Source: Plectrocnemia conspersa
Lineage: Eukaryota; Arthropoda; Insecta; Trichoptera; Polycentropodidae
Reading direction: 5' to 3'
NCBI GenBank assembly: GCA_009617715.1
Contig: VTFK01000010.1
Coordinates: 1,488,001 to 1,552,000, forward strand
Length of the DNA stretch: 64,000 nt
Below, piece by piece: positions 12,560 through 25,618 of this stretch; position 1 is the first letter of the stretch; each line of letters opens with the position of its first letter. The notes below the pieces were generated by a model. It saw only the letters and a list, made by a program, of their open reading frames with translations. It was not told the DNA's origin and made no database searches. The translations under genes and the position numbers were made by a program.

Positions 12560-13140
12560 ATAGTTTCCCAAGACAACCCCATCCGAGCTGACCCTTTTGT
12601 TCTCGAGTCCCCGCTCGAAACTTATTACAATATAATAGTCCGTAGCTTTTCTTCGCCGCAATATATCTAAAACGTTAGTGTTAACCTCGCCAGCAATTTT
12701 ACCCCCAACTTGTGCAGCGTTTTGAATGAATTAACAAAATTAATTGTTGGTTCCCAAGAAGTAACGTCATGCGTGCGCTATATGCAAGGCTATCTATACG
12801 TTGTTTTGCGTCAAGGTAGAGTAATTGTTTTCTCGAGGGTGAAATGACACCTAATGTCGAGGTGGTTTTCATGTGGGACGAGAAAGTGCTCAGTGGGTGG
12901 GTGTGAGCGAACGTTTTCATGGTCCAGAGGCTTGATTGGATTTACGGGGATTTTCTCTTAAAGTATCGTTTCCTAGATTTATATGCCTCGCCTTGGATCT
13001 CGTGTGAGATTTTCATTTTCGCCTGTGTTTTCTCGCTAATAATTCCCTTTGCGCTTTACTCAGAATTGGGCAAGGCGCGTTTTGAGTTGTTCGATTTCAT
13101 GCCAATAAAGCGCTGCTTTTTTTCCGTTTCGTGCCAATGA
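12560..13140. promoter_or_regulatory. GC-rich island
   Basis: A block of about 580 bp with elevated GC. It has two back-to-back 73-codon frames (minus 12699-12920 and plus 12919-13140), neither with recognisable domains. Both are likely chance openness in the island. Confidence 0.25.
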
Positions 13141-15199
13141 AAAGTTTATTCTATAAAGCTCTTACCCGCCTACAAGGAAGTTGGGAATTTCTTTGTAGGT
13201 ATATCGACGTATAGTTTTACAACAAATAGAAAACCACTAAGCTGAATTGGTGTGTTGGATAAAAACTAAGCTAATCATTTATAATTAAATAGTACGCTAT
13301 CATAAATGTATTAGTGTAAAATTCCTGCTCTCTTTGTTTACGAATAAATTTCTAACAAACGTCATATTTAAACCGATTCTAAAAGATGAGTCTAATAATT
13401 ATTGATAACGTAGTCGATTTACAAAATATACGGCCGAGTTTGTGTCTAATCTTGAAGCGAAATCGCAAAGTTCAACAAATATAAACAGACAAAATAAATG
13501 AGGGAAATGGTGTGTTCTTATGCGGCAGATTTCTCAACAGATAGAGAAGAAAAGGTCTCAAGAATATATAGTGAAATATTTACTCGGAAAAACTGGTTAA
13601 TGCCGGCTTGGCAACCTTCCCAATACCTCGGGGCAGATTCGCAAGGAAAACGGGTTGTGATATTTCAAAAAAAAAAAAAAAATTGCATACACGCGCACAC
13701 GACATATATGGTGATTTAGAATGTGCTTGAAACATTTTTTTTAAACCGAAAGTCTATAAATATTCATCAACTATAAATTGATAATAAATTAGTTACCACT
13801 TAATTTAAAGCTTACTTAACAACATTGCTTATTATATTTCAAATCTTAAGTGAGTGACTTGTCTAACCGTTCAGTGTCTTATTGAATGAGGAATTTAATA
13901 TACAATAACTTTTTTACTGTGACAGTAATAGTGCTATTTTTATAATTGACAGTTTTTAAGTCATTTACGAAATAAAAACAAGACATGATAGATTATTCCT
14001 TCTAGTTCCTTAAGTAAATATATACATAAATTTACGGTAAGAATGTGTTAAATTATACTGTTAATATGTTTTGCCATAAATATGCTTTTATATTTGACTC
14101 AAAAGGTTTGAAAAAACTTAAGAAAAAATGAAATTATGGAAGAATTACGTAAGAATAAATTTACTTACATTAAATATTATTATACCAAAAAATATTTAAA
14201 GTTCTCAAGTCAATTATTTTAAATGAAATATGTACGGTAAATTTTATTCCAGATAATGTTTAAATGCCTTTATAGGTTAATTTAGTAGTTATTTTTAAGC
14301 AACTATAGTTTTATTGTTGAAAATGCAAAAAAAATGTATACAAAGTACATCCACATGTTTTTTTGAAACAATAATCGATCGTTTTATTTATATTATAAAA
14401 TATAAAAATACAGATCAATTTGCAAATGTCTCAAGTATTTTAAAACTGCGTTTATGGTGGTTAGCATACTCTTTCCTCGAAGTCTTCAAATATTAAATTA
14501 TTTGTAGCATAAAATCATTGAAAATTGATTCAAGATTTAAAAAATGTTTTAATAGAAATATAAATATGAGGCCTTACTTAATATATTATAAAAAGGGATA
14601 TTATATATGTAAAACCTATTGAAATTGATTGGCAAATTAAAATTCAGTATTCTAATGCGTCTTTTATTACAGTCGAGTAGGAAGATTCGATACGGCTTTG
14701 TCCTGTTACAGACTATAACCTTTAAAAAAAAAACAATTAGAAGAAAGGCGAAGACTAAAGATAATGCGTATTAAAGAGACAGTTGCTATTATATAGTCGA
14801 AATAATTAATACATTTCGGATTAGTATTTCTATCAAGCGTTATATTGATAGGTATGTAACTCTGATATAAATTCATTTTATCTCTGGGAAAATTTAATGT
14901 TACGTCTTTCGGGTACCTAATCGTACATATACAGGAATGATTTTAAATAGAGTTTTATATTCTAAAATGTCAGAAAAATTTAAGAGCATCCAAACATGTT
15001 TCACTACTAAAATACAGTAGCTCACATCGCAGCAGTATGCTCCTTTTTTCTGACATATTCACAAGTTATTTATGTTAAACTTATTTTAAGCGTGAAATGA
15101 GTATCTTGTAATAACGTATTATTATTGTTATGTTTATAAAAATATGTATACATTTGGTTTGATCTATGTGTTATCATCTTTATGTATAATTAGTAGATT

Positions 15200-15790
15200 G
15201 ATACGACCTTAACGAGAGATTCGATCTTCGTTTAGCCAACAAGCAGCGAAGCGTTAGTTTGAATTGATTTTCCAATTAGGGCTCTCGGGCGCTAATTGGC
15301 TAAAGTTTTCCGATGCGTATTTATATAGCCCGGCGTTGTGCTGGGGAAAACGGTAACAAAATTCTCCTCTCACCGAAAGTTACACACCAAGTAATATATT
15401 TTAATACAACTTTGAAAACTGCCGCGGCCCAACACGAGAGGCGAGCACTTCACAGGGGTAACATATATCTTATGGGAGCCTAAGCGCGTTTACACGCCCG
15501 TGGAAAAACACTAAACAAACCTGAGCGATTTACCTGGGATAATATAAATCCCATCAAAGTTGGCGCTCGCAGCTCGAAAGTAACAAAGAAAAGCAGACAA
15601 TGCAATATTTTAAAACTGGCGAGCACGCGGGAAACGGCCCTTTTACGATCTCAGAACTTGGGTTATTTTTAAAACGCGCGTTAAAATTTAACGCGGTTAA
15701 ATTATTTACCGTGCACGTGAAAAAAAAAGTTTCTAGCGTAACTTTTGATGGAATAAGATAAAAGTCAACGGAATGAATACACATATAATT
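15200..15790. promoter_or_regulatory. GC/CpG-rich island
   Basis: CpG-rich tract (GCTCTCGGGCGCTAATTGGC, CTGCCGCGGCCC, GGCGAGCAC). It continues into a 96-codon minus frame at 15733-16023 with no recognisable domain. Confidence 0.25.
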
Positions 15791-17049
15791 AAAGAAGTTA
15801 AATTGAAAAGCTCGAGCAAAGATAAAGGATAGTTTTCGTTATTTCTACGGTTCGGTAAAGTAAAGCCTATCGGGCAGTTTTCAGTTTGTCCGCCCGCACC
15901 GTAAATTCCAAATTCATTACAAAGTTCTAGCACATCTTTTGTATAGGCTGGAAGGAAATCATGAGAAGAATATTGGCTAAAATCGACTCGGCCGGCCGTT
16001 CTTGGAATAAAATAAGTCTGCACATAAATCCAAAGAAGTAACTATCTTATTTCTATCTGCGAGATTAAATTACGCGATCAAATAATATTTATGTCTGCGA
16101 GAGTTCGATTCATGAGTGTCTCACCTCGACGACTACTGAGAAAATCTATTTTCGCAAAAAGAGTGGTGTATTGAGGGTAGGGGATAAATACGAAAAGTTT
16201 TGCGCGACTTCAACTTTGCCATTTTTGTAAATCACTCCCAAGTTGAAAAAAAACAACCCTTGAATAATCTCAGCGATAAAATAAATATATGTATATGTTA
16301 TCAGAGACAATAAAAATGGACACATTTACTATATTAACGATTCATAAATATACAAATCCACAGATTCCGATTATTTTTATATGTAGTAGATGCGTTGATT
16401 ACAAATAATCTACAATACATAATGTTCAGTTAATGCCATCGCTAGAAGATCCACACTTCAAATTTAGCTAATAACTAATTGTAAACATGAAAATGGTTAT
16501 AAGCCAGTAATATATTATACATATAATTTTATATTATTTAAATAATATAAATTTAAAAAATATCTATATGCATACATAACGTCTTCCTCTTATCGCTTTT
16601 CTGAAGAGTAAAATTTAGGGCTTATAGTAAAGGGTCTGTAACATAACATAAACTTTTTTGGAACTTTCTTCTTTATGTATCATAAAGGATATTTTAGCTA
16701 ATGAATATTAATCGGTTTCATCCATATACTGCACTAAAACCAGAGCTTTTATGTGCCAGCGAAAATACGTAATCATCCAAACGGACCAATATAAAAAAAA
16801 CTACATTAATTTCCAATCAACCTAATATTTAATAATGCAAACATTGAAAAAATAATAAATTATTATCTCACATAGAACAACGGTTGTCGACCGCTGCGAT
16901 GGAATTTATATTTCATTGCCATTTAAGCATCGAGGTTAAAATTCTAGAAATACAGTACATCTTAAATTAATACATATTAATGTATATAAATAAACGCCTA
17001 AATCAATACTCAAATTGTAAATCAAAGAGCAAAATTGCAAAACGTCATG

Positions 17050-17440
17050 TCACAGCTTAAAACTGACGTCGCTATTTATTAAGACCTGTTCCTTATCCCA
17101 AATAAAGTTTATTTCCAAAATAAATTTCGTCAAATCCGACAAGACCGTTCCTGGAATTCCTTTGCGCAATTTAAAAATTGGCACTTTCCGCCGCGTACGT
17201 GCGTACGAAAATATAGAGGGAGAACAACTTTTCATCCCTTTTATTTGACACACTTTTTCTCATTGAGCTTTGTGTTGAAACTTGTTAAACCTAGTTGCCG
17301 AAAGGCTTTTCGAGAAGCGCGCGCACACCAGGAAGCATTTCCTCAGTCCGTCGTGTCCCTTTTGTATAAAACACACGCACATATTCCGTTTCACTATCCC
17401 TATTTCCTAGACGTAACGCTTTTTATTTAGCTTCTCCAGA
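17050..17440. promoter_or_regulatory. GC-rich island
   Basis: A block with elevated CpG (CCGCCGCGTACGTGCGTACG near 17190). The open frames on both strands have no recognisable domain. Confidence 0.25.
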
Positions 17441-19079
17441 GTGTTTTGCCGACTGGAAGTAATGCTTACCCTCATTATTAATCAAACGCTCCTTCAATAT
17501 CGTTCACTGGGTGTACTTACGTACGTACACGGCACACGTAAAACCCTGTTTTTCCATGCTTTTAACTTTTATATAAAAAAAACTACTTTGACAAATATAT
17601 CTTTTAATTTATCTTTACCTTTTGTCCTTCACAAAGGAAACAACATATTTTTTTTTTCCATGGATTTTATTACTATATTAGGCTGACAAATTTATTATTT
17701 AAAAGATCGATAAAGATCTTTCAGATCTCATTTTTTTTAAAATAGTATAATTACGTTTTATTTTTTCTGATGTTGTTAAATAGTAAATTTTAAATTTAAA
17801 CTTTCATAATGGCTCAAAATCGAATATGAGTTATAAACCAGAAAGTTTAGAACATATTATTACACTTTTATTAGCCAAATATAAAACATACTGTATGGTA
17901 AACATACTACGTTACCACATATTTAAAATGTTCTTGCTATAAATGTGTATGTAGGGAATCCCAGATAACTAATAAAAAGCGTCAATTGAACAAATATGCA
18001 TAACAAACTGTGAGATACCGTTTTATTTTCTTTGAAAAAAACTAGACGGAACTCTGATAATACTGACTACGACCCTTGACGGTAAGACAACGACCGACGG
18101 TGCCTAGGCCGCCGATCTCTCATCTTATCATTTTTTACGACATATGATTAATTGTAAACACTACTACAGCGGAACAATCTGTGTATAATTTCCATTCGTC
18201 ACCACCCGTCTTCCAAAAAACAAACCCTAGCGAAAAATATACATATTAGAACACACAAGAACGAATTAAACAATGAGTTTCCAAAACCATAAACATTAAT
18301 GACTGTAACCGGAAATTTTTTAACCATTTGTTAAAAATAAGTAATAAGTACTTAAACAATGTATTGTGGTCGTAGAGACAATGCGCATGATCTAGTTATA
18401 TAATTAGTTATTTTCCTTAATTTGGCGATCAAAAAGCAACCACGGTGGTTTCGTTCACAGAGAACCATACAGGATACACGTGCTTATGCTTCATTAAAAG
18501 AGTGGGAGGGCGAATTATAAGCAAAATAATTAAGACCTATTTGGTTTGAATAAGCTTTTACCCATTCCTAACAGCTTTTAAAAGATAACATAGGACTACA
18601 TTATTTTGAACTCGACTACCTTCTACAATATGTTTGTCAATACATTATACATTACATACAATACATTAGTAGAAATAATAACTTGTACATAAAAAAAAAT
18701 ATATATCAAGCAGATCTTCCAACGTTGAACTGGCTATATAAGACACACCACTTAACACCGAGTTTAGTACTATAGCAACATTTGTCGTGTTTTTTATACT
18801 CAAAATGATTTATAGAGAAAAAATGTTTATTTATTTTATGAATGTGTGAAATAATTATTAAAGACATAATTGAATTATCATTAATTCATATTTTACTGAA
18901 AAATGTCATGTCATGCATGTTCTTTAAAAAAATATTAATAGATATTTTTAATGAAATATCGTATTTTCAATTTAGACAATTAGAAAAAAACCTTGTATAA
19001 TGGCTAATTTTAAAATATACTAATTTTTACGTCAAAATTTGAAAAAATACTCATATCTATGATTTTTCATGATAAAAAA

Positions 19080-19290
19080 TCAAAAACCATCGCAGTGTGC
19101 CGAATGATAAATGCCCCGTGACAAACTTATTTAGTATGCAGTGTATCGGGGCCCTTCTGCAAAATTGTAAACAGCCAAGGGCTGAGCCGCGGCGGCAGAC
19201 CCACTACGAGGTCTGGGAGGTCTACGTTCGTCATCAAAGGAGAATCGCCTTGGAATCATATCACATAGGAATTTCGTTTTAATTCCATTT
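19080..19290. other. Short GC-rich segment of unknown nature
   Basis: About 200 bp with ATCGGGGCCC and GAGCCGCGGCGGCAGACCC embedded in AT-rich DNA, with abrupt boundaries. It could be an old transposon end or a small island. There are no paired termini. Confidence 0.2.
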
Positions 19291-20279
19291 GTATCACATT
19301 AGACTTTACGTTGAAATGATCATATTGAGCATAAAAAAATATTTTTCATAATTTATTAGCTAATATTTTTTTAGTCAACAGATTTTTAAACCTAAATTAT
19401 ATATAAGGGTATTTATATTTAAATATATTTTCTACGTGTCCTCCGAAATGAGAAAGCTTTATTGAAGCAAATGTTATTTTTAAGCACGAAATCGATTTTT
19501 AAGCACAAAACCGCAGAGATGTTTCGATGTTGTCTCTTAATTAATTAATACATTATTATTTTTAAAAGTACAGAAATATTAATTCTGCGCTTAGAGTTTG
19601 AAGTGAAAATTAATGAGCGCAGAAATAAATTAAATTACATAAAATATTCGGATGTTAGCACTGGATAACTTTTTTATCTATATTTATTGGGCGAAAAATT
19701 GAGCAAAATTAAAAAATCTTTGGACAGTGATTCATTCTATATTGATAAAAAGCTTAGCTAGGTAGATAACTATGTCAAGAAATTTACATAAAACAAAAAA
19801 GAGGTGGGTTTGAATAATAAATCTTATTTATACTAATTAAATAAATGCATTTGCGTTTCGTTTATTTAAACATAATAAGTACAAAACTTGACCAAATTAA
19901 TTGAATATGATCTTGCATTAAAATTATATAAATAAATATATCGAATTCCGTGATTTACCCAAGCTAGTCTCGACTCTCAGGCAGAATTCTTAATGCTGTC
20001 TCATATGCTTTTAAATATTGTATATATGTTATATACGTGAACTGTTAGAAATGAACTTTTTATACACTTTTATTTAATATTTTTAGAATTTATCACTCTT
20101 GTCAGCTTCTAGAGCATATTTGTTAAATTATCAATTTATTAACTGACAGGTTGCGATTTTGAAAATTCGTTTTTTGTGTGAAACACATTGTGTAATGGAT
20201 AACCACATAGTCGAATTAAGCTTAGTCAGACGTTTTACTAAATAAAATATCTTGTCTGGGTTTACTGTGGCCGAAAAAG

Positions 20280-20710
20280 GCATACATTAACAACGTTAAA
20301 AAGCGTACGCACGATTTTGTATGAATCGCTCGCATAATCTCATATTAACATCAAATGATTTCGTGAATATTTATAACGTCGCCACATAAAAGAGCCGACG
20401 AGTTCTTCATTTCTCGTAAATGTATTAACAATTTTACGTACTTACGTGCGCTCTCGCTTCTCAAAGGACTGACTGACGTAGGATTCCTTTGGGATTGCTC
20501 GAAACGTTTTCCGGCTTCTGCCCGAATTTAAAGAAATTATTCGTCATGTGAGGAATTGCGCGATGAATAATTCATTGGGATTTTTCTTTCCAAAACGCGA
20601 AATTGGAAAATAATACAATTCTCGGTCAAACGCGAAACTTATGGAGAAAGAAACTCGAGGTAACGATTGCGAGCTTTATCGAGACCGTCAGTTGTTAAAA
20701 AGTAAGTGAT
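20280..20710. promoter_or_regulatory. GC-rich island upstream of a candidate exon
   Basis: A GC-rich block that ends in an ATG-initiated frame and a GTAAGT donor (20641-20701, listed separately). It could be a promoter plus 5' exon of a nested plus-strand gene, or a chance arrangement. Confidence 0.3.
20641..20701 (+). CDS. Candidate first coding exon of a nested gene
   Basis: An ATG opens 20 codons beginning MEKETRGNDCELYRDRQ. They run without a stop into AAAAA/GTAAGTGA, a near-consensus splice donor, leaving one base over. The upstream 350 bp is GC-rich. No family can be recognised from 20 residues and I could not identify a following exon. Chance occurrence of an open frame before a donor is quite possible. 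Confidence 0.22.
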
Positions 20711-21189
20711 TCTCAAATTTGTATAATAATTTATCATCTCATTAAATTTTCACTTTGCTCTATATACAATTATCATTGTATTCGTTGGTATTTTAATTAG
20801 TATTTTAATTGCGTTATATAATTTTCAGGACGATTAAAGCAAATCGCTTTAATAAATAATTTAACCATTTATTCAAAATTAATATTAATGAAAATTTAAA
20901 TCAAACAAAAATGAAAATGTCCTGCAATTTATATTAAAAAAGATGAAGTTTGCCACCAGAATGATTTATTTAGATATATTTAAGAGTGATTGTCATCAAA
21001 CTAAATGGTAGACTACCAAATAAATACGCAGTAAGCGATAACTGTGCGTATATTAATTATATTTATACCAATAAGTCTTACTGGTATAAATATATTGTAA
21101 CAGAAAAAATGCCTGTTGAAAATAATCTACATCTCTTGCTTCACAGAACGTGTAATGGATTTTTTAATATACCTGTATAAAGAGGTATG

Positions 21190-21500
21190 TCGCTGCTCGA
21201 ATTGTTGGCCAGACTATTTTCTACCTCTAAAGAGAAAAGTGGGTAGCAGACCTGCTCTTGAGCTTATTCTTGAGATATTCAGATGACTCTTGGATCGGCT
21301 TATGTACGGAACTAACGCCCCCTAAAGAGACGATACGCTAAAGGACTGCTAGGGAGACGTTGAGGAAACCACCATCAGCTCAGTACTAGTATTAGTGCAA
21401 AGTTCATAAATAATCAACGCAGGTCTATACACCGTAAAGCATTTGCGTTCCAAGAAGTATTCATTATACGACCATTAGTTAACTGAGTTTGTTTTTGGGT
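21190..21500. other. Moderate-GC segment, no gene seen
   Basis: Less AT-rich than its flanks, with repeated CCTCTAAAGAG / CCCCTAAAGAG-type words. I see no tRNA-like A and B boxes that would make it a SINE, and no coding frame. Confidence 0.2.
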
Positions 21501-21689
21501 TGTACCGGCGAAGTAGTATGTTAATGTATCAAGCATATAAGCGCATCTTTAACATAGTTTTTTTATGGTAGCGAGCAGTATTAATACACGAGAGTGGAAC
21601 GATGAAAACTAGTTTTATAAAAAATGCAAATTATAATAACAGAGGATGCGATCGATGCGTTATTGAAAAAAATGGCGTCGGCGCGTATG

Positions 21690-22100
21690 AACCACCCTTT
21701 GATTACAAATAAAGCACAATGCGCTTAACGAGTTGGCGTAACAACCGATCGAAAGCTCGCAATTGGAATTTCGGAGTTTCGAGTAGAAAAAAACTTGCTC
21801 GATTTATTTTTGGTCGAGTGCGGCGCCTCCGGGTGCTGCGGAAATTACCAAAAAACGGTTTTTGTTACACGGCCACGGGTCACGATTGTTCGACGAACTC
21901 AAATTACGGTCGAATGTCGGAGAACTGCGATGGCTGCGACCGCGACTATTCAATTTGACGCATTTTTAACTGTGCCAGAAATGGGGTTAACCGGTTTTTG
22001 ACGCGGCGCATTATTGGCGCAGTGAATGACGTTATTTCCGCAAAGTTTATTATTTGATCGGATTCGGAACGAAATACCGTATCATGATCGCACAGCGAAT
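21690..22100. promoter_or_regulatory. GC/CpG-rich island
   Basis: CpG-rich block (GTCGAGTGCGGCGCCTCCGG, GCGACCGCGACTATT). Two overlapping plus frames (21719-21958, 21795-22001) are rich in arginine, consistent with read-through of CpG-rich non-coding DNA. Confidence 0.25.
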
Positions 22101-23347
22101 TTTGGTGGCATTATCGATGCAACAGAAATGTGTGTAATTCATGATACATTCATACATAACAAAAGGGACATGCAATTTATAAATAAAATAATACACATAT
22201 AATAAAATATAACTAATTTATCATAAAAAAATCTAAGTAGTAAATTCAAAATAGTAATACTCATTAATTCTATGGTCTAGTTTACAGATGTCCATTTCGT
22301 TTTTGAGCTATTTCAGCTGCATGCAAGGTAAAATCAGTAATTACATAAGTGGTTGACAATAAAGTTTTCAGTAAGTTTTCAAGAAGCGGCGTTACACAAA
22401 CAAAAAAAATACAAGTATGTATCTGTGGAAATGGAGTAAGGCAGGAAAATGACGGATACCGAGTACTACGGTGTGCGTCAAAATTGTACAAGTACTCGAG
22501 GGCGAGTACTCTATATATGCTAATAATCTGTAAAGAAATAGCACTATAAAAGATAACAGAATGTTGATTTATATTTTAAATGAAAATAAAAATCAAATAA
22601 GCATATTTAAAGTTAATCGTAAGAATCACTAATCAATTAGAGTTTACGAACCTCTGGCTAAGCATGTCCAGACTTTTAACTTTTTGTGCATATTTAGGCT
22701 AAACACAGAAATATTATGTAACTAATTTGTTTCAGAGAACCCTTTTTAATAAAATAAGTACTTTTATTTTTATAATCTTAAAACCATAAGCTATTTTAAA
22801 AGTATCCTAAATAAAAAGACATCCAGGAAGTATAATATTTTTTTACCGATTAAAAATGCAATTTTATGCTTTGGAGAGCATTTATTTCATTACGAGCTTT
22901 TTATATATCTATCTATCTTTTTATATGATATATTACTTGCAAAAGTATGTCTTTGTGTATATTTAAAGAAAAAGAGTGAGGTTGTAGTTTAGTTTAATAT
23001 AAATATTCAGGACATTTTATTATAAAAAATGTAAAAGAAGTTAATTAAAAAACGCGAGAACATTTGAGTGGGTATTCAAGTTAACCTTTGTCATATAGGA
23101 CAATCCAAAGGCAAAAAATAGAGGTGAGTGACAATTTCTATGAATTTAAGTGCAGAAATATTTACTTATAAGTTTTAATTTTTTAGCATCTGCAAAATTT
23201 ATAGATAAACGACTATTTCGATCAAACAAAAACACGCATCAAAAATCAGACCACAAAGAGTATTTACCACAAGAATGGAAAATAAATCCCTTGACCAAAC
23301 AATTGCGTTAATAAATGAAAATATTGCATAGGCCGAAAATAATAGTA

Positions 23348-23662
23348 CATCCGAGACTTGAATCACTCATTAGTACCGGCATAAAATTACTCTTTGTTTG
23401 GAAAGGATGCGCGTACTAGACAAATACGTTTTACTCTGCGCATATTATTATAGTTCTTCTCGCAAACATCCTTTACGTTTCGCCAAAGCTGTCTCGAAGC
23501 ATCATTATAAAATACGTGACACTCGGTCACAGAGAAACATATGAGGAAAGACGCCACGGAGTCACGGCAGCAGAGACGAGCCGCGAGAATACATTGCGAC
23601 AAACCTAGCTGCTTTACCGAAATCACAGCCGACAATAATACAACTCGATATGTCAGAAAATA
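23348..23662 (-). repeat. Unclassified repeat with coding-like conservation, copy 2
   Basis: Second copy of the block at 7881-8272, in the same orientation about 15.5 kb away. The minus strand reads IFSDISSCIIVGCDFGKAAR and then is interrupted by several stops. It is shorter than copy 1, with internal length differences, so the two are old and diverged. There are no flanking inverted repeats or duplications. Confidence 0.5.
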
Positions 23663-24059
23663 TGTAGTAATTTAATGAAGCTTGAAAATGTATTAGTACC
23701 GTAATTGTTTTACCCTATTTTATTGACTTTGAGTCGAATGATGTTTTACAATCACTAGCAAAAAATTGATAGACTAGAGTATTTTATTTATATTTTATAG
23801 AAAATCACAGCCATCAACAAAACTGAATTTTTAGAAGGTCTACGTCCTGATGATAAAAGTTAGGTATATAAATATTTATTTAGAAAATTAAATTTATTTT
23901 TGTTAAATTTCTAGTTTTTTTTACACAAGCATTAAACGAATATTATAACACACGTTTAGCTGCAAGAGTCTAACATATGTATGCACAGCTGCAGCTACAC
24001 ATATACAGCTTTCATTTCGTTTCAAAACAATAAAAAAATAAATTAAAAACAAGCAAAAA

Positions 24060-24640
24060 CAGGGCAAATTTCACAGTGTAATTCGCATAGCACAAAACCC
24101 GAAAATCTCCTACACGCGCGTAAAGATACCAACAAACGGTTTCATTTTTAAACGAGCAAGCGTGCGGGGTACCTACGAAGGGTGGTTTTTAGGGGCGAGC
24201 TTTCGAATAAAAAAGCTCGAGATTCAAAGTCAAAAGTTAGCAGAGAGCGAGCCTCTGTCCAATTTAGCCAAAAAGCATAGCCCCCCGCGCGCGAGCCTTT
24301 TAAATATTCAAATATTGTAGCCTAGACGCCCTGGAGGGTGGGTGGGTCGGTTAGGGGTGGTCCCCCGCTAATTTTTGATTATTGAAAAATTAAACAGGGA
24401 ACGGGTGCGTGAAAAATGAAAGACGGGCCGAAAAACAATCGGGAATGATTTTCGCATTCAAATTTATTCCCGGAGGTAATTTTATTATGGGCCGCTCGCC
24501 TACCAAATTGTCTTCGGCGAAACGGAAAACGATTCCGAAACGGCGATTAATATACGCGCGGCCCGGATTGGCAGCCCCTGACATTAAAGCGAATCTTTAG
24601 AATTGCGGAAAATACCACGGTGAATCAATCCAACGCATTC
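24060..24640. promoter_or_regulatory. GC/CpG-rich island
   Basis: Pronounced island with CCCCGCGCGCGAGCC, GGAGGGTGGGTGGGTCGG and a region open on both strands (24390-24600). Open frames on opposite strands over the same bases argue against coding and for a GC-rich regulatory element. Confidence 0.3.
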
Positions 24641-24834
24641 GTCAAATTTATAACGATAATAAGTTATATACATATATATCGTTTTTACAAAACAAATAAA
24701 ATAAAATATTACACGGTTTACTACATAATATATACTAAAGCGTTCCAAGCCTTCCAATTTTTGTGGAAACTGTTCATATATACTCGGTCAGATTGATTGA
24801 TTGATTCGATGAATGCATATTATAAAAATATATA

Positions 24835-25330
24835 CAGTATACTCTCGACTATTCAGACTGATGCTGGGGAGGAAAGGCACCGCTAATTGAAAAACACGGA
24901 TAATCCAAACTAGAAAATCTGTGATTGCTTTTGAGAATCTCTCAATAGTTTTCGAATATCGGAATTTACGATTTTTTTCTGAGAGCTATTACATCGTTAT
25001 ATACGAATTCCATTTGGTCGATGTAGTCCAATATTTCAACAAAAATCACTGATTTTTGTTACTTATGTTTTTCACTTGTATTCTTACTATCAATACCTTG
25101 GTCTTATATTAAAGTGACAATAGAAACGACTTTCGCATCATTCAAACATTACAAATCCGGATCATTTGATCAGAAAACATTCTTCGATGTTTTCTGATCG
25201 AAATTTTCATTTTTCTTATTAATCCGCATATTTTATAATTATCACCTGCCTCAATATCTTCAGAAACCAATAAATCTATCTGCACGTTAAAAAGCATCTT
25301 TCTACACGATCGAAAAATTGTTACTGGCTT
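24835..25330. mobile_element. pogo/Tigger-like element, one end
   Basis: TA followed by CAGTATACTCTCGACTATTC, then GGGGAGGAAAGGCACCGCTAATTG and CACGGATAATCC, is the style of a pogo/Tigger terminus: CAGT, then CTCGA, then a TTATCC-like word, flanked by TA. The following 500 bp has no intact frame and includes a 13-bp perfect hairpin at 25166-25199 (GATCAGAAAACAT and complement). A CAGTTGAAACGCTCGGTTAT at 25630 is similar in style. No clear opposite end was found. Confidence 0.4.
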
Positions 25331-25367
25331 TACTTTTGAAAAAGATTGTGCTATTCCATGTATAGCC

Positions 25368-25420
25368 AGGGCTGCCGAAAGAGAACCCGGGCCCTGAGAA
25401 AATAATGATTCTAGGCCCCA
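25368..25420. mobile_element. hAT-like end fragment
   Basis: CAGGGCTGCCGAAAGAG followed by ACCCGGGCCCTGAG resembles the CAGGG... / ...GGGCCC termini of short hAT elements. There is no paired end or 8-bp duplication. Confidence 0.3.
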
Positions 25421-25551
25421 TGATAAAAAAGTATTTAATGTATTTTTACTATCGTAATATAATTTTTAAGTACGAGTTAACAGGGACTTATTTAAAAGGA
25501 CGTGTGGTCGTTTTTTTTTAAATATTTCCATTTCATCAGATTTCTGTTTAG

Positions 25552-25618
25552 ATCCACTTCAAAAGCAAAGAAAAAGAATCAGAAAATAAGTTTCAAATAG
25601 AATCCACTTCAAAAGCAA
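25552..25618. repeat. Short direct repeat
   Basis: ATCCACTTCAAAAGCAA occurs at 25552-25568 and again at 25602-25618, i.e. a 50-bp local duplication. It has no evident function. Confidence 0.5.

Noticed and set aside
15733..16023. 96-codon minus frame in a GC-rich island
   Set aside because: No domain or splice context; islands here are often open by chance on several frames.
24390..24600. Overlapping frames on both strands
   Set aside because: Same bases open in both directions indicates compositional openness, not two genes.
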